This document shows positions 49,953-59,579 of a stretch of DNA of 64,000 nt, piece by piece. Each line of letters begins with the position of its first letter. Within the stretch, counting starts at the first letter, position 1. This stretch comes from Loktanella gaetbuli. GTDB lineage: Bacteria; Pseudomonadota; Alphaproteobacteria; Rhodobacterales; Rhodobacteraceae. The DNA lies in assembly GCF_020531945.1 (NCBI RefSeq), contig NZ_JAJATZ010000011.1, positions 1 to 64,000 on the forward strand. Reading direction: 5' to 3'. The notes beneath the pieces were generated by a model, which was given only the letters and a program-made list of their open reading frames with translations, ran no database searches and was not told the DNA's origin. Made by a program: the position numbers and the translations under genes.

Positions 49953-50798
49953 TCAGTCCTCCTGCACCAGCGCCTGCCGCTGTTTGCCCAGTCCCGCGAT
50001 CCCCAGTTCCATCACGTCACCGGCCTGCAGATAGACGGGATGCGGTTTCATCCCCATGCCCACGCCCGGCGGTGTGCCGGTGGAAATCACGTCACCGGGG
50101 TGCAGGGTCATCAGCCCGGACAGATGTTCGATGATCTGGGCCACGGTGAAAATCATCGTGGCGGTCGATCCGGTTTGCCGCCGTTCACCGTTCACATCCA
50201 ACCACATGTCCAGCGCCTGCGGGTCCGGCACCGCGTCGCGCGTGACCAGCCACGGACCCGTCGGGCCAAAGGTGTCGCAACTCTTGCCCTTGGTCCACTG
50301 TCCCGTCAGCCCGGTCTGATAATGCCGTTCCGACACGTCGTTGACGATGCAATAGCCCGCGACATGGTCTAGCGCCTGTGCGGCACTGACGTGTTTCGCC
50401 CGGGTGCCGATGACCACGCCCAGCTCGACCTCCCAGTCGGTGTTCGTGGACCCGCGCGGGATCATCACGTCATCATTTGGCCCCACGATGGCCGATGTCG
50501 CCTTCATGAACAAAATGGGATGTTCGGGGATCGGCATGCCGGCCTCGGCGGCGTGATCGGAATAGTTCAACCCGATGCACAGCATCTTGCCGATGGACCC
50601 CACACATGGCCCCAGACGCGGGTTGCCCGCCACCACCGGCAAATCGGAGGGGGCCAGCGCGCGCAGCCGGGCCAACCCAGCGTCCGACAGCACGTCCCCC
50701 GCGATGTCATCCACGACACCGGACAGATCATGCAGCGTATCGCCCACCATCATGCCGGGTTTTTCCGCACCTTCCGCGCCGTATCTCACCAGTTTCAC
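49953..50798 (-). CDS. fumarylacetoacetate hydrolase family protein
   Basis: A 281-residue FAH-fold hydrolase. C-I-G-L-N-Y-S-D-H-A-A-E-A, the metal glutamates in W-E-V-E-L-G-V-V-I-G, and G-D-V-I-S-T-G-T-P-P-G-V-G-M-G are the family signatures. With a 2-keto-3-deoxy-acid-type SDR directly upstream (18-bp gap), it most likely cleaves a 2,4-diketo-3-deoxy acid, as in L-fuconate breakdown. Confidence 0.85.
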   Translation of the reverse strand: MKLVRYGAEGAEKPGMMVGDTLHDLSGVVDDIAGDVLSDAGLARLRALAPSDLPVVAGNPRLGPCVGSIGKMLCIGLNYSDHAAEAGMPIPEHPILFMKATSAIVGPNDDVMIPRGSTNTDWEVELGVVIGTRAKHVSAAQALDHVAGYCIVNDVSERHYQTGLTGQWTKGKSCDTFGPTGPWLVTRDAVPDPQALDMWLDVNGERRQTGSTATMIFTVAQIIEHLSGLMTLHPGDVISTGTPPGVGMGMKPHPVYLQAGDVMELGIAGLGKQRQALVQED

Positions 50799-50816
50799 GC
50801 CTGTCCTCCCTTGCGA

Positions 50817-51554
50817 TCAACCCGACCAGCCGCCGTCGATGACATGCGGTTGCCCGGTGGTGAACGCACTTTCGTCGCTCGCAAGATAGACCACAAGGGC
50901 CGCGATTTCCTGCGCCGTCGCCACCCGGCCCATCGGCTGACGCTGGACGAAACGGTCCAGCGCCGCGTCACGACTGCCCAGTTCCGCCCCCAGCGCCGTG
51001 ACGCGGTCCTGCCAGCTGGGGCTGTCAACGGTGCCCGGACAGATGCAGTTGCAACGGACTCCGCGGGTGATGTAATCGACCGCAACCGATTTCGTCAGCC
51101 CGATTACCGCCGCCTTGGTCGTGCCATAGATGAACCGATCAGGTGCGCCGATGATCGACGAACAGGCCGACGACATGTTCACAATGCTGCCTGCACCCCG
51201 GTCCAGCATCCCCGGCAGCGCCGCGCGAATCGTGCGAAACATCGACGTCACGTTCAGATCAAAGGTTGCGGCCCAGTCGTCATCGGTCGCCGTCAAGACC
51301 GACCCGTGCGGGACGATGCCCGCGCAGTTGAACAACACATCGGGCCGGGCCTGTGCCACACCCGCCCTGACGGATGCATCATCGCGCACATCCAGCGCCA
51401 GGGCCGTGATCCCGTCCAGGTCCGCCAACAGGCCAGGATTCACGTCACTGGCGAAAACGGTGGCCCCTTCGGCCGCCATCGCAATGGCAGAGGCACGCCC
51501 GATGCCCTGCCCCGCCGCCGTGACCAGCACGCGTTTGCCGTCCAATCGTCCCAT
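50817..51554 (-). CDS. short-chain dehydrogenase, 2-keto-3-deoxy sugar-acid type
   Basis: A complete 245-residue SDR. T-A-A-G-Q-G-I-G-R is the cofactor turn, N-C-A-G-I-V-P-H follows, and the catalytic Y-G-T-T-K (Y-x3-K) comes after S-S-A. The C-terminus ends H-V-I-D-G-G-W-S-G. Similar enzymes oxidise 2-keto-3-deoxy-L-fuconate to the diketo acid, the substrate of the FAH-type gene downstream. GGAGGGAC precedes the ATG at 51554. Confidence 0.87.
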   Translation of the reverse strand: MGRLDGKRVLVTAAGQGIGRASAIAMAAEGATVFASDVNPGLLADLDGITALALDVRDDASVRAGVAQARPDVLFNCAGIVPHGSVLTATDDDWAATFDLNVTSMFRTIRAALPGMLDRGAGSIVNMSSACSSIIGAPDRFIYGTTKAAVIGLTKSVAVDYITRGVRCNCICPGTVDSPSWQDRVTALGAELGSRDAALDRFVQRQPMGRVATAQEIAALVVYLASDESAFTTGQPHVIDGGWSG

Positions 51555-51666
51555 GATCGTCCCTCCATCCCGGTGCAGACTGTCCGACGCATCGTCACCT
51601 GTCCAGCACCCGTGACGCGGCCCGCCAATCACGCTAGATCCTACGGCACCCATGAAAGGATCGCCC

Positions 51667-51978
51667 ATGCCCTCTGTCGATTTCAACGTCCCCCACGCAT
51701 TGCCCAAGGAAGACGCGGCCGCACGCCTGCTTGCCGGTATTCCCAAGCTGGAAAAGGCCATTCCCGGCGGCGGCGACGTGCAGGCCGAACGCGTGGGCGA
51801 TGACGGCATGATCCTGTCGATCAAGGCGATGGGTCAGACCATCACGGTGGATTCCGTCCTGTCCGACAGCGCCGTCAGCGGTCAGGTCAAGGTACCGCTG
51901 ATGCTGGCGATGATGCAGACCCAGATCCGCGACATGGTGCAGGACAGCGTTACCCGGATGCTGGCGAAACCCGCCTAG
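51667..51978 (+). CDS. polyhydroxyalkanoic acid system family protein
   Basis: A 103-residue protein of the PHA_gran_rgn family (A-x-x-R-L-x-x-x-I-P-K-L-E-K-A-I-P early, then D-V-Q-A-E-R-V-G-D-D-G-M and a beta-rich middle). Such proteins are linked to polyhydroxyalkanoate granules or act as general amphipathic chaperones. AAAGGA lies before the ATG at 51667. Its end overlaps glgX by 4 bp convergently. Confidence 0.75.
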   Translation: MPSVDFNVPHALPKEDAAARLLAGIPKLEKAIPGGGDVQAERVGDDGMILSIKAMGQTITVDSVLSDSAVSGQVKVPLMLAMMQTQIRDMVQDSVTRMLAKPA

Positions 51979-54035
51979 GCCACCGCACCGTCACGGGTCA
52001 GCACCACGACGGTCTGTTGATTGACGACGATATCGCCCGACACCTGCGCGGGTACGATGTCGTCGTTGCTGTCCAGCTGTTTGGTCCATGCGCCCTCTGG
52101 CAGGGCAAAGGTCACGTCCTCGCCTGCGTTGAGGATGATGAACACGTCACCATGATCCAGCCCCATGATCCGCTTGGCAAAGGCGCGCAGCCCGCCGTCG
52201 GACCAATCGTCCTCTGCCATCTCGCGGCCTTCGGGGTGATACCACAACGTCCGCTTGCCGCTGCTGGGATCGGAAGTCCCGAATTTCGGATCGACGAAAC
52301 CGTCCAGCGCCCGCCGCCAGGCAAAGGCGCGCGCGGTCGCGTCAATCAGCGTTGCATCCGCATTTTCCCAGTCGATCCAGGTCAGTTCGTTATCCTGACA
52401 ATAGGCGTTGTTGTTGCCCTGTTGGGTCTGGCCCATCTCGTCCCCGGCCAGAATCATCGGCACGCCCTGCGACACCGCCAGCGTGGTCAGCATGGCGCGC
52501 ACACGGCGTCTGCGCGCAGCCAGGATCGCGGGATCGTCGGTCGGTCCCTCTGCACCCATGTTGTCGGAAATGTTGTGGTCGTGGCCGTCGCGGCCATCCT
52601 CGCCATTCGCCGCGTTATGCTTGTCGTTGTAGCTGACCGTGTCCCACAGGGTGAACCCGTCGTGCGCCGCGACAAAGTTGATCGAGGATGTCGCAGGCCG
52701 CATGTCATGGTCGAACTGCACGGGCGATCCCGACAGCCGCTCGCTGATCCGGGGCACCAGGCTGTCGTCACCACGCCAATAGGCCCGGATGTCGTCGCGG
52801 GCCTTGTCGTTCCATTCGCGAAACGGCCAGGGAAACCCGCCGACCTGATAACCGCCATCACCGATATCCCAGGGTTCGGCAATCAGTTTGACACGGCTCA
52901 GCGTCGGGTCCTGCCGGATCGCGGCGAAAAACGCGCCTTCGCGTTCAAACCCGGTGATTTCACGGCCCAAGGTGCTGGCCAGGTCGAACCGGAATCCATC
53001 CACATGCATCACCTCTACCCAATAGCGCAATGAATCCAATACCATACGCAACACCATCGGGTGCGCCACGTTCACCGTGTTGCCGGTGCCGGTCGTGTCA
53101 AAGGCATAGCGTGGATCATCGGAACCCAGATAATAGCTGGCATTGTCGATGCCGCGGAACGACAGCGTTGGCCCCAGTTCGCTGCCTTCGGCGGTGTGGT
53201 TGTACACCACGTCCAGGATCACCTCGATGCCCGCCTGATGGAACCGGTCGATGGCGCGTTTCACCTCGGCGATGTCATAGCCCTTGAGGTAGGCCTGATG
53301 CGGGGCGAAAAACGACAGCGTGTTGTAGCCCCAGTAATTCGACAGCCCCTTTTCCAGCAGGTGCCGATCCTGGGCAAAGGCATGGATCGGCATCAGTTCG
53401 ATCGCGGCGACGCCGATTTTCGTCAGATGCTCCAGAATCGGGTCGGCTGACAGCGCGACAAAGGTGCCCCGGTCCGCCTGTGCGATGCCGGGGTGGCGCA
53501 TCGTCAATCCCTTGACGTGCGCCTCATATATCACGGTGTCCTTGAATCTGTGGTTCAGCGTTTCCTTGGCCGACCATTCGAACTGGTTCTCGACCACCAC
53601 GCCCTTTGGCATGAACGCGGCTGAATCACGTGAATCGAAACTCAGGTCATCCTCGCCGATGGTGTAGCCGAACAGCGCATCGTCCCAGACGATGTTGCCC
53701 ATCAGCGCCTTGGCATAGGGGTCCAGCAGCAGCTTGTTTGCGTTGAACCGATGCCCCTCATGCGGCGCATAGGGACCATGCACGCGGTAGCCATAACGCT
53801 GCCCTGCCCCGATGCCCGGCAAGAACCCGTAATAGATGCCGCCTTCCATTTCGGGCAGTTCCAGCCGGGCGGTTTCATGCTGACCGCTTTCGTCGAACAG
53901 GCACAGCTCGACAGCTGTCGCATTGCCGGAAAACAGCGCGAAATTCGTCCCGCCGCTGTGAGGGTCCGCCCCCAACGCATCGGGACGCGCAAGGGACCGG
54001 TCAAACGCCGCAATGGCGCTGCTGTGCTGTGTCAT
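51975..54035 (-). CDS. glgX: glycogen debranching enzyme GlgX
   Basis: A 686-residue GH13 isoamylase-type enzyme that hydrolyses the alpha-1,6 branches of glycogen limit dextrins. An N-terminal CBM48-like domain is followed by the barrel motifs D-V-V-Y-N-H-T (region I), G-F-R-F-D-L-A (region II, nucleophile Asp), I-A-E-P-W-D (acid Glu) and F-V-A-A-H-D (region IV). It supplies linear maltodextrins to TreY, which is encoded 110 bp upstream on the same strand. Confidence 0.93.
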   Translation of the reverse strand: MTQHSSAIAAFDRSLARPDALGADPHSGGTNFALFSGNATAVELCLFDESGQHETARLELPEMEGGIYYGFLPGIGAGQRYGYRVHGPYAPHEGHRFNANKLLLDPYAKALMGNIVWDDALFGYTIGEDDLSFDSRDSAAFMPKGVVVENQFEWSAKETLNHRFKDTVIYEAHVKGLTMRHPGIAQADRGTFVALSADPILEHLTKIGVAAIELMPIHAFAQDRHLLEKGLSNYWGYNTLSFFAPHQAYLKGYDIAEVKRAIDRFHQAGIEVILDVVYNHTAEGSELGPTLSFRGIDNASYYLGSDDPRYAFDTTGTGNTVNVAHPMVLRMVLDSLRYWVEVMHVDGFRFDLASTLGREITGFEREGAFFAAIRQDPTLSRVKLIAEPWDIGDGGYQVGGFPWPFREWNDKARDDIRAYWRGDDSLVPRISERLSGSPVQFDHDMRPATSSINFVAAHDGFTLWDTVSYNDKHNAANGEDGRDGHDHNISDNMGAEGPTDDPAILAARRRRVRAMLTTLAVSQGVPMILAGDEMGQTQQGNNNAYCQDNELTWIDWENADATLIDATARAFAWRRALDGFVDPKFGTSDPSSGKRTLWYHPEGREMAEDDWSDGGLRAFAKRIMGLDHGDVFIILNAGEDVTFALPEGAWTKQLDSNDDIVPAQVSGDIVVNQQTVVVLTRDGAVA

Positions 54036-54128
54036 CGGTTTTGTCCAATAGCGGGCAGTCTATGCCCTGAGATCGCGCTTGGCTGTGTCGCCTAGATAGT
54101 GGCCCATGCGCCTGCGACAATCCAACCG

Positions 54129-54138
54129 CAACCGGTTG
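54129..54138. promoter_or_regulatory. palindrome upstream of glgX
   Basis: CAACCGGTTG is a perfect 10-bp palindrome within the 110-bp gap between treY and glgX. It resembles half of a LacI-type operator core. No LacI regulator is in the window. Confidence 0.25.
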
Positions 54139-54145
54139 TTTCAGA

Positions 54146-56374
54146 TCATTCTGGTGAAAAATCGACGCGCAGACCGGGCAATGCCTCTTTCATCAGCGTT
54201 CCTGCCCCCAGATCGGCACCGTTCGGATCGCAGGTGACTGTCACGCGGCCCCCTTCCCCGACCCGCGTCAGCACGAACCCCGCCCCGGTTGCGGCAAACT
54301 GCACGGCGGCCCCATCCCAGAACGCCGGATCGTCCCGCCGGGCGCGCAGCATGGCATGGGTCAGCCGCGCCTTTTGCCCGGCGAACCCCGATGCCTCGGT
54401 CAGAGCCATCAGTGCATCCAGATCGACCGGCAGACGGTTGTCGGGATCGGTCAGCGCGAAATGCGGCCCCTCGCAGCCACGGTAAATGTCGGGCACACCG
54501 GGCATGGTCAGTTTCAATGCCGTCTGAATCAGTGACAGCACCTCGCCCCGCGCGATCAGCCGCATCAGTGCCGCAGGCCGCGCCGCCGCCCAATCGGCCG
54601 TCAGTTTCGGGATCAGCGACAGGACGCGATTTTCGGCCTCGGTGTCGGGATAGATCCAATTCGTGATGGTCTTGCCCTCGCGCAGAGCCTTGACCACGTG
54701 GTCGTGCAGCCGCTGGTCGAGATCATCCTCGCCCCAGATCGCAAGGGCCACCTGTGTCAGGTACCAGCGGTCATTCGCGCAGGCCACCCCTGCCCCGTCC
54801 AGCCCCGCGACCCGGTCCACCAGTGCCGCAAAATCATCCGGCAGATGACTGATCGCCACCAGCCGCATCCGCGCGTCCTCTGAACGTTTGGTGTCGTGGC
54901 TGGAGGTCAGGGTCAATGCGCTGCCCTGCCGTGTGGCCAACCAGTCCTGCATGCCATTCGCCGTGATCGTGGCTGCATCGGGATCGGCACCAACCTCGTT
55001 TGCCGCCAGATAGGCGTTCCAGCGGAACCCGGCGGTGTCCTCGTGCGATTTGGCCAGCAATGCGCCCGTGACCTGCTGGAACCGCACCTGGAACGCGCGG
55101 GCAGCGTCGGTGCCGGGGGCCGTGATGAACCCTGCCAACTGCTGCACAACCGCCCCGTTGCGCAGGTCTGCCGCAGCCTCGGTCGTGACCTTGTCCATCA
55201 GCGCCAGGTCCTCTGGACGCTGAAAGGTCTGACAAAAATAGGGTCTATATCGGGGAAATGCGATCAAAAGCGCGATCACCGCCTCGCGCAGCGCCTCGCC
55301 GCCCTGTTCGCGCGCATCCGCCTGCGTGGCACGATGCCCCAGATCGATCAGGTCCAGCATTTCGGCGGCCAGTTCCTGCCGCAGCACCTCGTGCTTGGCG
55401 GTCTGGATCGCGTCGTGAAACGACCCCATCTTGCCTGTTGCGGCGCGCCAGTCACTGACGATACGTGCGTGGCCCTGTGAGTCGGTCAGCACCTGCGCCA
55501 GCTTGCGCGCCGCCTCATAGCCCGTGGTGCCCGCCAGCCCCCAGTCCGGCAGCACCTCGTCCCCGGTCAGGATCTTTTCGACCCAGATCGGACAATTCCC
55601 GACCCGCGCCTGCAACCGCCTGAGATAACCGCCCGGATCGGCCAGCCCGTCGATGTGGTCCAGACGCAGCCCCTGCACCAACCCGCGGTCGATCAGATCG
55701 AACGTCTTTGCGTGCATGTCGTCGAACACCTGTTCGTCCTCGACCCGCATCCCGATCAGACCCGTCACGTTGAAAAACCGCCGATGCGTGATGCTGTCGC
55801 GTTCGCGTTCCCAGCGGGTCAGACGCCAGGCCTGTGCGGCGTGCAAGGCATCCAGATCAGCCGTCACCTTGCCCGGCGCGATCGGAATGGCCAGACCATC
55901 GCCCACCGTCATCACCGGCCCGTCCTCGGCCTGACCAATGCCGACTTGGCCACTCGACAGCGCATCGGCAAAGGATTCCGTCAGAAACGGCAGGACCAGC
56001 TTGTCCGACCAGTTGATGTCAAAATGGCGGGCATAGGCGCTGTCCTGACCATGACGCAACACATCGCGCAGCCAGGGTGTCTGCAACGAAAACGCCATGT
56101 GATTGGGCACGATGTCGATGATGATGCCGATACCGTGCGATGCTGCGGCCGCCGCCAGCCTCTCGAACCCCGCCTCGCCCCCCAGAACTGGGTCGATCAC
56201 ATTGGCATCGATCACATCATACCCGTGGGTCGACCCCGCCTGCGCGGCAAAGATCGGCGAGAGATACAGATGGCTGATCCCCAGCGCTGCCAGATGCGGC
56301 AAAAAGCCGGTGGCCGCATCGAATGTCACATCTTCGCGCAATTGCAGGCGGTAGGTCGATGTGACTGGAATCAT
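54146..56374 (-). CDS. treY: malto-oligosyltrehalose synthase TreY
   Basis: A 742-residue GH13 enzyme that turns the reducing-end linkage of a maltodextrin into an alpha,alpha-1,1 bond. S-T-Y-R-L-Q-L at the N-terminus, D-I-V-P-N-H-M (region I), G-L-R-L-D-H-I-D-G (region II), V-E-K-I-L (region III) and S-S-H-D-T-K-R-S-E-D (region IV) are all conserved. The ATG at 56374 overlaps the treZ stop (ATGA), which favours it over two ATGs a few codons upstream. Confidence 0.95.
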   Translation of the reverse strand: MIPVTSTYRLQLREDVTFDAATGFLPHLAALGISHLYLSPIFAAQAGSTHGYDVIDANVIDPVLGGEAGFERLAAAAASHGIGIIIDIVPNHMAFSLQTPWLRDVLRHGQDSAYARHFDINWSDKLVLPFLTESFADALSSGQVGIGQAEDGPVMTVGDGLAIPIAPGKVTADLDALHAAQAWRLTRWERERDSITHRRFFNVTGLIGMRVEDEQVFDDMHAKTFDLIDRGLVQGLRLDHIDGLADPGGYLRRLQARVGNCPIWVEKILTGDEVLPDWGLAGTTGYEAARKLAQVLTDSQGHARIVSDWRAATGKMGSFHDAIQTAKHEVLRQELAAEMLDLIDLGHRATQADAREQGGEALREAVIALLIAFPRYRPYFCQTFQRPEDLALMDKVTTEAAADLRNGAVVQQLAGFITAPGTDAARAFQVRFQQVTGALLAKSHEDTAGFRWNAYLAANEVGADPDAATITANGMQDWLATRQGSALTLTSSHDTKRSEDARMRLVAISHLPDDFAALVDRVAGLDGAGVACANDRWYLTQVALAIWGEDDLDQRLHDHVVKALREGKTITNWIYPDTEAENRVLSLIPKLTADWAAARPAALMRLIARGEVLSLIQTALKLTMPGVPDIYRGCEGPHFALTDPDNRLPVDLDALMALTEASGFAGQKARLTHAMLRARRDDPAFWDGAAVQFAATGAGFVLTRVGEGGRVTVTCDPNGADLGAGTLMKEALPGLRVDFSPE

Positions 56375-58107
56375 GCGGGTGTCGTCCATGTGCAAAAGCC
56401 AAAGGGTTTGTCCGGCGCACCCACCGTCAGCCGCGCGTCGGTGTCAGGCCACAGATGTGGCGTGTCCGGCAAACGGTCGAAATGAAATGCCACGTAGAGA
56501 TGTCCCCCATTGTAGCCCCAACTCGCGACGGCGGAACTGGTTCCTGTTGTCCTGACGCGCGCGGGTTGCGCGCCGCCAGTGCGGACCAGTGGCATCACCT
56601 GCGTCGCCCGCCAGCCCAGCAAACGCGCCGTCAGGCGCGACCACTCACCCGCATCCTCTGGCGGATGCGCATAGGGGCGGGCCATGTCGCGGGTCGCCTC
56701 GGCCAAGGGGTCCGGCAGATCGCCCTTGAACCCGTCGAAATCAGCGAATTCTGCCTTGCGACCGTTACGCACGGCATCAGCCAGATCACCGGTGAAATCG
56801 CAAAAGAACGGGAACGGGGTACGCGACCCGATTTCTTCGCCCTGAAACAGCATCGGCACATAGGGTGCTGTCAGCAGCAGGGCATGCGCTATGCGCATTG
56901 CCTCGGCACCCGCCAGCGTGATCAGCCGGTCGCCCAACGCGCGGTTCCCGATCTGGTCGTGGGTCTGGTTGGCATTCACAAAGGCGCTGGCCGGCAGATG
57001 CCCTGACGGCGCCCCCCGCGAGGCCCCGACGCGGGGCTGGCCCTGTTCGACCTGACCTTCGGCCAGGGCGCGTGTCAGATCGGCCATCGGGTCGGCGGCA
57101 TAATTGCGATAATACCCCTCGCTCTCGCCGGTCAGCAGGCAGTGGACCGCGTGGTGAAAATCGTCGTTCCACTGGGCGTCGATGCGACCGGCGTCGCGGT
57201 CGGTCGTCAGGTTGCGTTCATCCTCGGCAATCAGATGCAGAGGCCGGCCCGCATCCATCGCCCGCAAACCGCCGGTCAAGGCGTGAAAGAACGGCTCGGG
57301 GCTTGGGTCGACCAGTTGATGCACCGCGTCGAACCGGAACCCGTCGACACCGAAATCGTTCACACACATGGCCGCGTTCTGGAAAAAGAATGTCCGCACC
57401 GGGTCTTGGGTAAAATCAACTGCCGGCCCCCAGGGCGTGCTGCGCCCGTGGTCGAAAAACGCAGGCGTCAGCGCATGGATATAGGCGCCGTCAGGGCCAA
57501 AGTGATTATAGACCACATCCAGAATGACGCTGATCCCCAGATCATGCGCGACAGCGACAAAGTTGGCGAAATCCTGAGGCGTGCCATAGGCGGGATGCAC
57601 CGCGTTGGGCAGCACACCGTCATAGCCCCAGCCTTGGTTGCCGCCGAACTGGGCGATGGGCATGACCTCGACCGTGTTGATCCCGACGGCTGCGAGGTCA
57701 CCCAGTTTTTCCGCCGCGGCCTGAAACGTTCCGGCGTCGGTGAATGTGCCGATGTGGATTTCGCAGATCACCGCCTCGGGCCAGTCACGCCCGACCCAGG
57801 GCGATGGGGCCTGCGGCGGTCGTGTCAGCATCGACAGATCATGCACGCCACCGGCCTGCCTGCGCGACGCGGGATCCGGGACCGGCTGGCCATCCAGCAT
57901 GTAGCCATAGCTGTCACCGGCGCGGGCAGGCAATCGGGCGCGAAACACACCGTCTGCGTCCCGCGTCATGGGGTGGGTGACCCCGTTCAGCATCAGGTCA
58001 AGGCTGTCGCGGTCCGGGGACCAGATCGCGAAATCCCAATCCGTATCGGTTGCGGGTCGTGCACCCCAGAGGTGCGCAAGGTCGGTCAATTGATCACGAG
58101 GCTTCAT
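56371..58107 (-). CDS. treZ: malto-oligosyltrehalose trehalohydrolase TreZ
   Basis: A 578-residue GH13 enzyme that releases trehalose from the TreY product. The barrel motifs D-V-V-Y-N-H-F-G-P, G-F-R-F-D-A-V-H, L-I-A-E-D-E and N-H-D or its variant N-Q-T-H-D-Q-I-G-N are present in order. The ATG at 58107 is chosen because the upstream in-frame residues are unconserved. It is first in treZ-treY-glgX, a route from glycogen to the osmoprotectant trehalose. Confidence 0.94.
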   Translation of the reverse strand: MKPRDQLTDLAHLWGARPATDTDWDFAIWSPDRDSLDLMLNGVTHPMTRDADGVFRARLPARAGDSYGYMLDGQPVPDPASRRQAGGVHDLSMLTRPPQAPSPWVGRDWPEAVICEIHIGTFTDAGTFQAAAEKLGDLAAVGINTVEVMPIAQFGGNQGWGYDGVLPNAVHPAYGTPQDFANFVAVAHDLGISVILDVVYNHFGPDGAYIHALTPAFFDHGRSTPWGPAVDFTQDPVRTFFFQNAAMCVNDFGVDGFRFDAVHQLVDPSPEPFFHALTGGLRAMDAGRPLHLIAEDERNLTTDRDAGRIDAQWNDDFHHAVHCLLTGESEGYYRNYAADPMADLTRALAEGQVEQGQPRVGASRGAPSGHLPASAFVNANQTHDQIGNRALGDRLITLAGAEAMRIAHALLLTAPYVPMLFQGEEIGSRTPFPFFCDFTGDLADAVRNGRKAEFADFDGFKGDLPDPLAEATRDMARPYAHPPEDAGEWSRLTARLLGWRATQVMPLVRTGGAQPARVRTTGTSSAVASWGYNGGHLYVAFHFDRLPDTPHLWPDTDARLTVGAPDKPFGFCTWTTPA

Positions 58108-58196
58108 TCGAACAACCGTGACCCAAGCAGCAACGCTTGTCCATTCAGCATGATGCGCATGACGACGTTTCATCGGGGCAGGGGGCGCGGCGTTGC

Positions 58197-58218
58197 GCGA
58201 TTGCCAATTGGCAATCGC
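58197..58218. repeat. 22-bp palindrome flanking the replication module, left copy
   Basis: A perfect 22-bp palindrome centred on CCAATTGG, with core GATTGCCAATTGGCAATC, lies between treZ and the 3' end of the rep gene. The same core and the four bases after it recur at 61986-62007, just past parB. Paired palindromes at the borders of a rep-parAB module are good candidates for the partition centromere (parS) bound by ParB. Confidence 0.7.
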
Positions 58219-58244
58219 CCTTATTTTTGCGTGCAATCAATCGC

Positions 58245-59255
58245 TTAGAGCGGATTTGCCTCTGCAAACTTGCGAAAGAACGCAAGGTAGGCGCGATCGG
58301 GGTCATCGGCGGGTGCCTTGCCCCGCGACCAGTCGCGCCAGGCGGATTCAATGTAGTAGATATCATAGCCCGGGAACCGCATCCGGGCCGTTTCATACGT
58401 CTGGGTCTGCAGGGCCGCACCCTTGGCATCCAGCTGGCCGGGGCGCGGGCGCAGGTCGGGATCATCGGTGGCGCGCTGACGCCGCCCGGTGCTGGCAAAG
58501 CTGAGCGCCCGTTCCGCCTTGCCCGTTGCATCACCGTCCTTGCGCCACCAGCGCAATTCAACATGGGTGACACTACGGCCTGTCTTGATCGGGTTGATTT
58601 CGACCATGTAGTCGGACAGCGCGCAGACCTCTTCGACGGCGGGTTCGATCGCACGCAATCGCAGGTTCGACCAGGATGTCAGCTTGCCCTTGGGCACGCC
58701 CAGCACACCGCGAATGGCATCCAGAGTAAATTTCTCAGACGATTTCCAACGCAGGTTGCCGCGTTTCTGCACCATCTCATAGAGGGTCAGCGCATATTTG
58801 GAGGTCAGCGCGAACATGACCTCGCGCTGCAGGCGCGCAAAGACGGTGGAATTGCGGATCACCTTGCGCAGACGCGCCGGGATTTCGTATTCGAACAACC
58901 CGTCGCCACGCGCCATTTCGACGTTGCCACCCAGTAGCTGCACCCGTTCGATGGCCGGCTTGCCGTCCCAGGTCACCTCCATCTTGACGATGGACGACAT
59001 CAGCCGTTCGATAGATTCGCCGATCCGGTCATTGGAATTGTGGCTGCCGCGCAGATCCGCCTTGGCAATGACATGTGTGACGGGCTTGTCGATCGCGTCC
59101 CAAGCGTTTTCCAGCAGCTGGTTATAGATGCGCCGGTCGGCCAGCGTCAGCGGCGTCACTTCGACCAGGTCGACCAGTTCGCCAGGTTTGATCAGCGTAT
59201 CGGCACTGGGCCGCGCGTCGAGTGTACGGTAAGATGTCTGCGTCGGTTTTGCCAT
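58245..59255 (-). CDS. plasmid replication initiator, Rep_3 (RepB-type) family
   Basis: A 336-residue initiator with two winged-helix domains. L-T-L-A-D-R-R-I-Y-N-Q-L-L is the Rep_3 opening, F-E-Y-E-I-P-A-R-L-R-K-V-I and L-T-S-K-Y-A-L-T-L-Y-E-M-V-Q are core segments, and W-S-N-L-R-L-R-A-I-E-P-A-V-E-E-V begins the second domain. It binds the iterons in its own upstream region and loads the replisome. The ATG at 59255 is chosen because everything upstream in frame reads through the iterons. It is divergent from parAB. Confidence 0.88.
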   Translation of the reverse strand: MAKPTQTSYRTLDARPSADTLIKPGELVDLVEVTPLTLADRRIYNQLLENAWDAIDKPVTHVIAKADLRGSHNSNDRIGESIERLMSSIVKMEVTWDGKPAIERVQLLGGNVEMARGDGLFEYEIPARLRKVIRNSTVFARLQREVMFALTSKYALTLYEMVQKRGNLRWKSSEKFTLDAIRGVLGVPKGKLTSWSNLRLRAIEPAVEEVCALSDYMVEINPIKTGRSVTHVELRWWRKDGDATGKAERALSFASTGRRQRATDDPDLRPRPGQLDAKGAALQTQTYETARMRFPGYDIYYIESAWRDWSRGKAPADDPDRAYLAFFRKFAEANPL

Positions 59256-59429
59256 CTGCGCACTTTCTGTTACGTGCTTGCGCTTACTTTTGTATGATAA
59301 TCTGTGTAAGTCAAGCGCGCGGGACGGCACCCGATCTGTAAGGTTTAGACCACCACCCGCGGCCCGCCGCGAATCGCAAAGGGCATGAAAATAGGGGATC
59401 GCGACTCGTGCCGATTCGACCAGATCGAG
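59256..59429. other. rep gene leader and promoter region
   Basis: This stretch between the iterons and the rep start has an AT-rich segment (59283-59310) and one more GTAAGGTTT followed by GACCACC (59338-59354), matching iteron 1. That outlying copy sits where RepB-type initiators usually bind to repress their own gene. Confidence 0.5.
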
Positions 59430-59540
59430 CCACCCGAAACGTAAGGTTTCGCCCACCCCAGAGGTAAGGACAGACCACCCCAGACGTAGCGCCATCCCAC
59501 CCCAGACGTAGCGCAAACCATCCCAAGCCGTAAGGGATAG
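59430..59540. repeat. iterons of the replication origin (oriV)
   Basis: Five repeats of the type CCACCCCAGACGTAGCG, with GTA triplets at 59441, 59464, 59486, 59508 and 59530, spaced 23, 22, 22 and 22 bp. A period of about two helical turns places all copies on one face of the DNA, as expected for Rep_3 initiator binding sites. Copies 3 and 4 are nearly identical; copies 1 and 5 are diverged. Confidence 0.85.
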
Positions 59541-59579
59541 GGCTGCGCGGGCCTTGCGGGGCAGGGGGATCAGGCTGCC

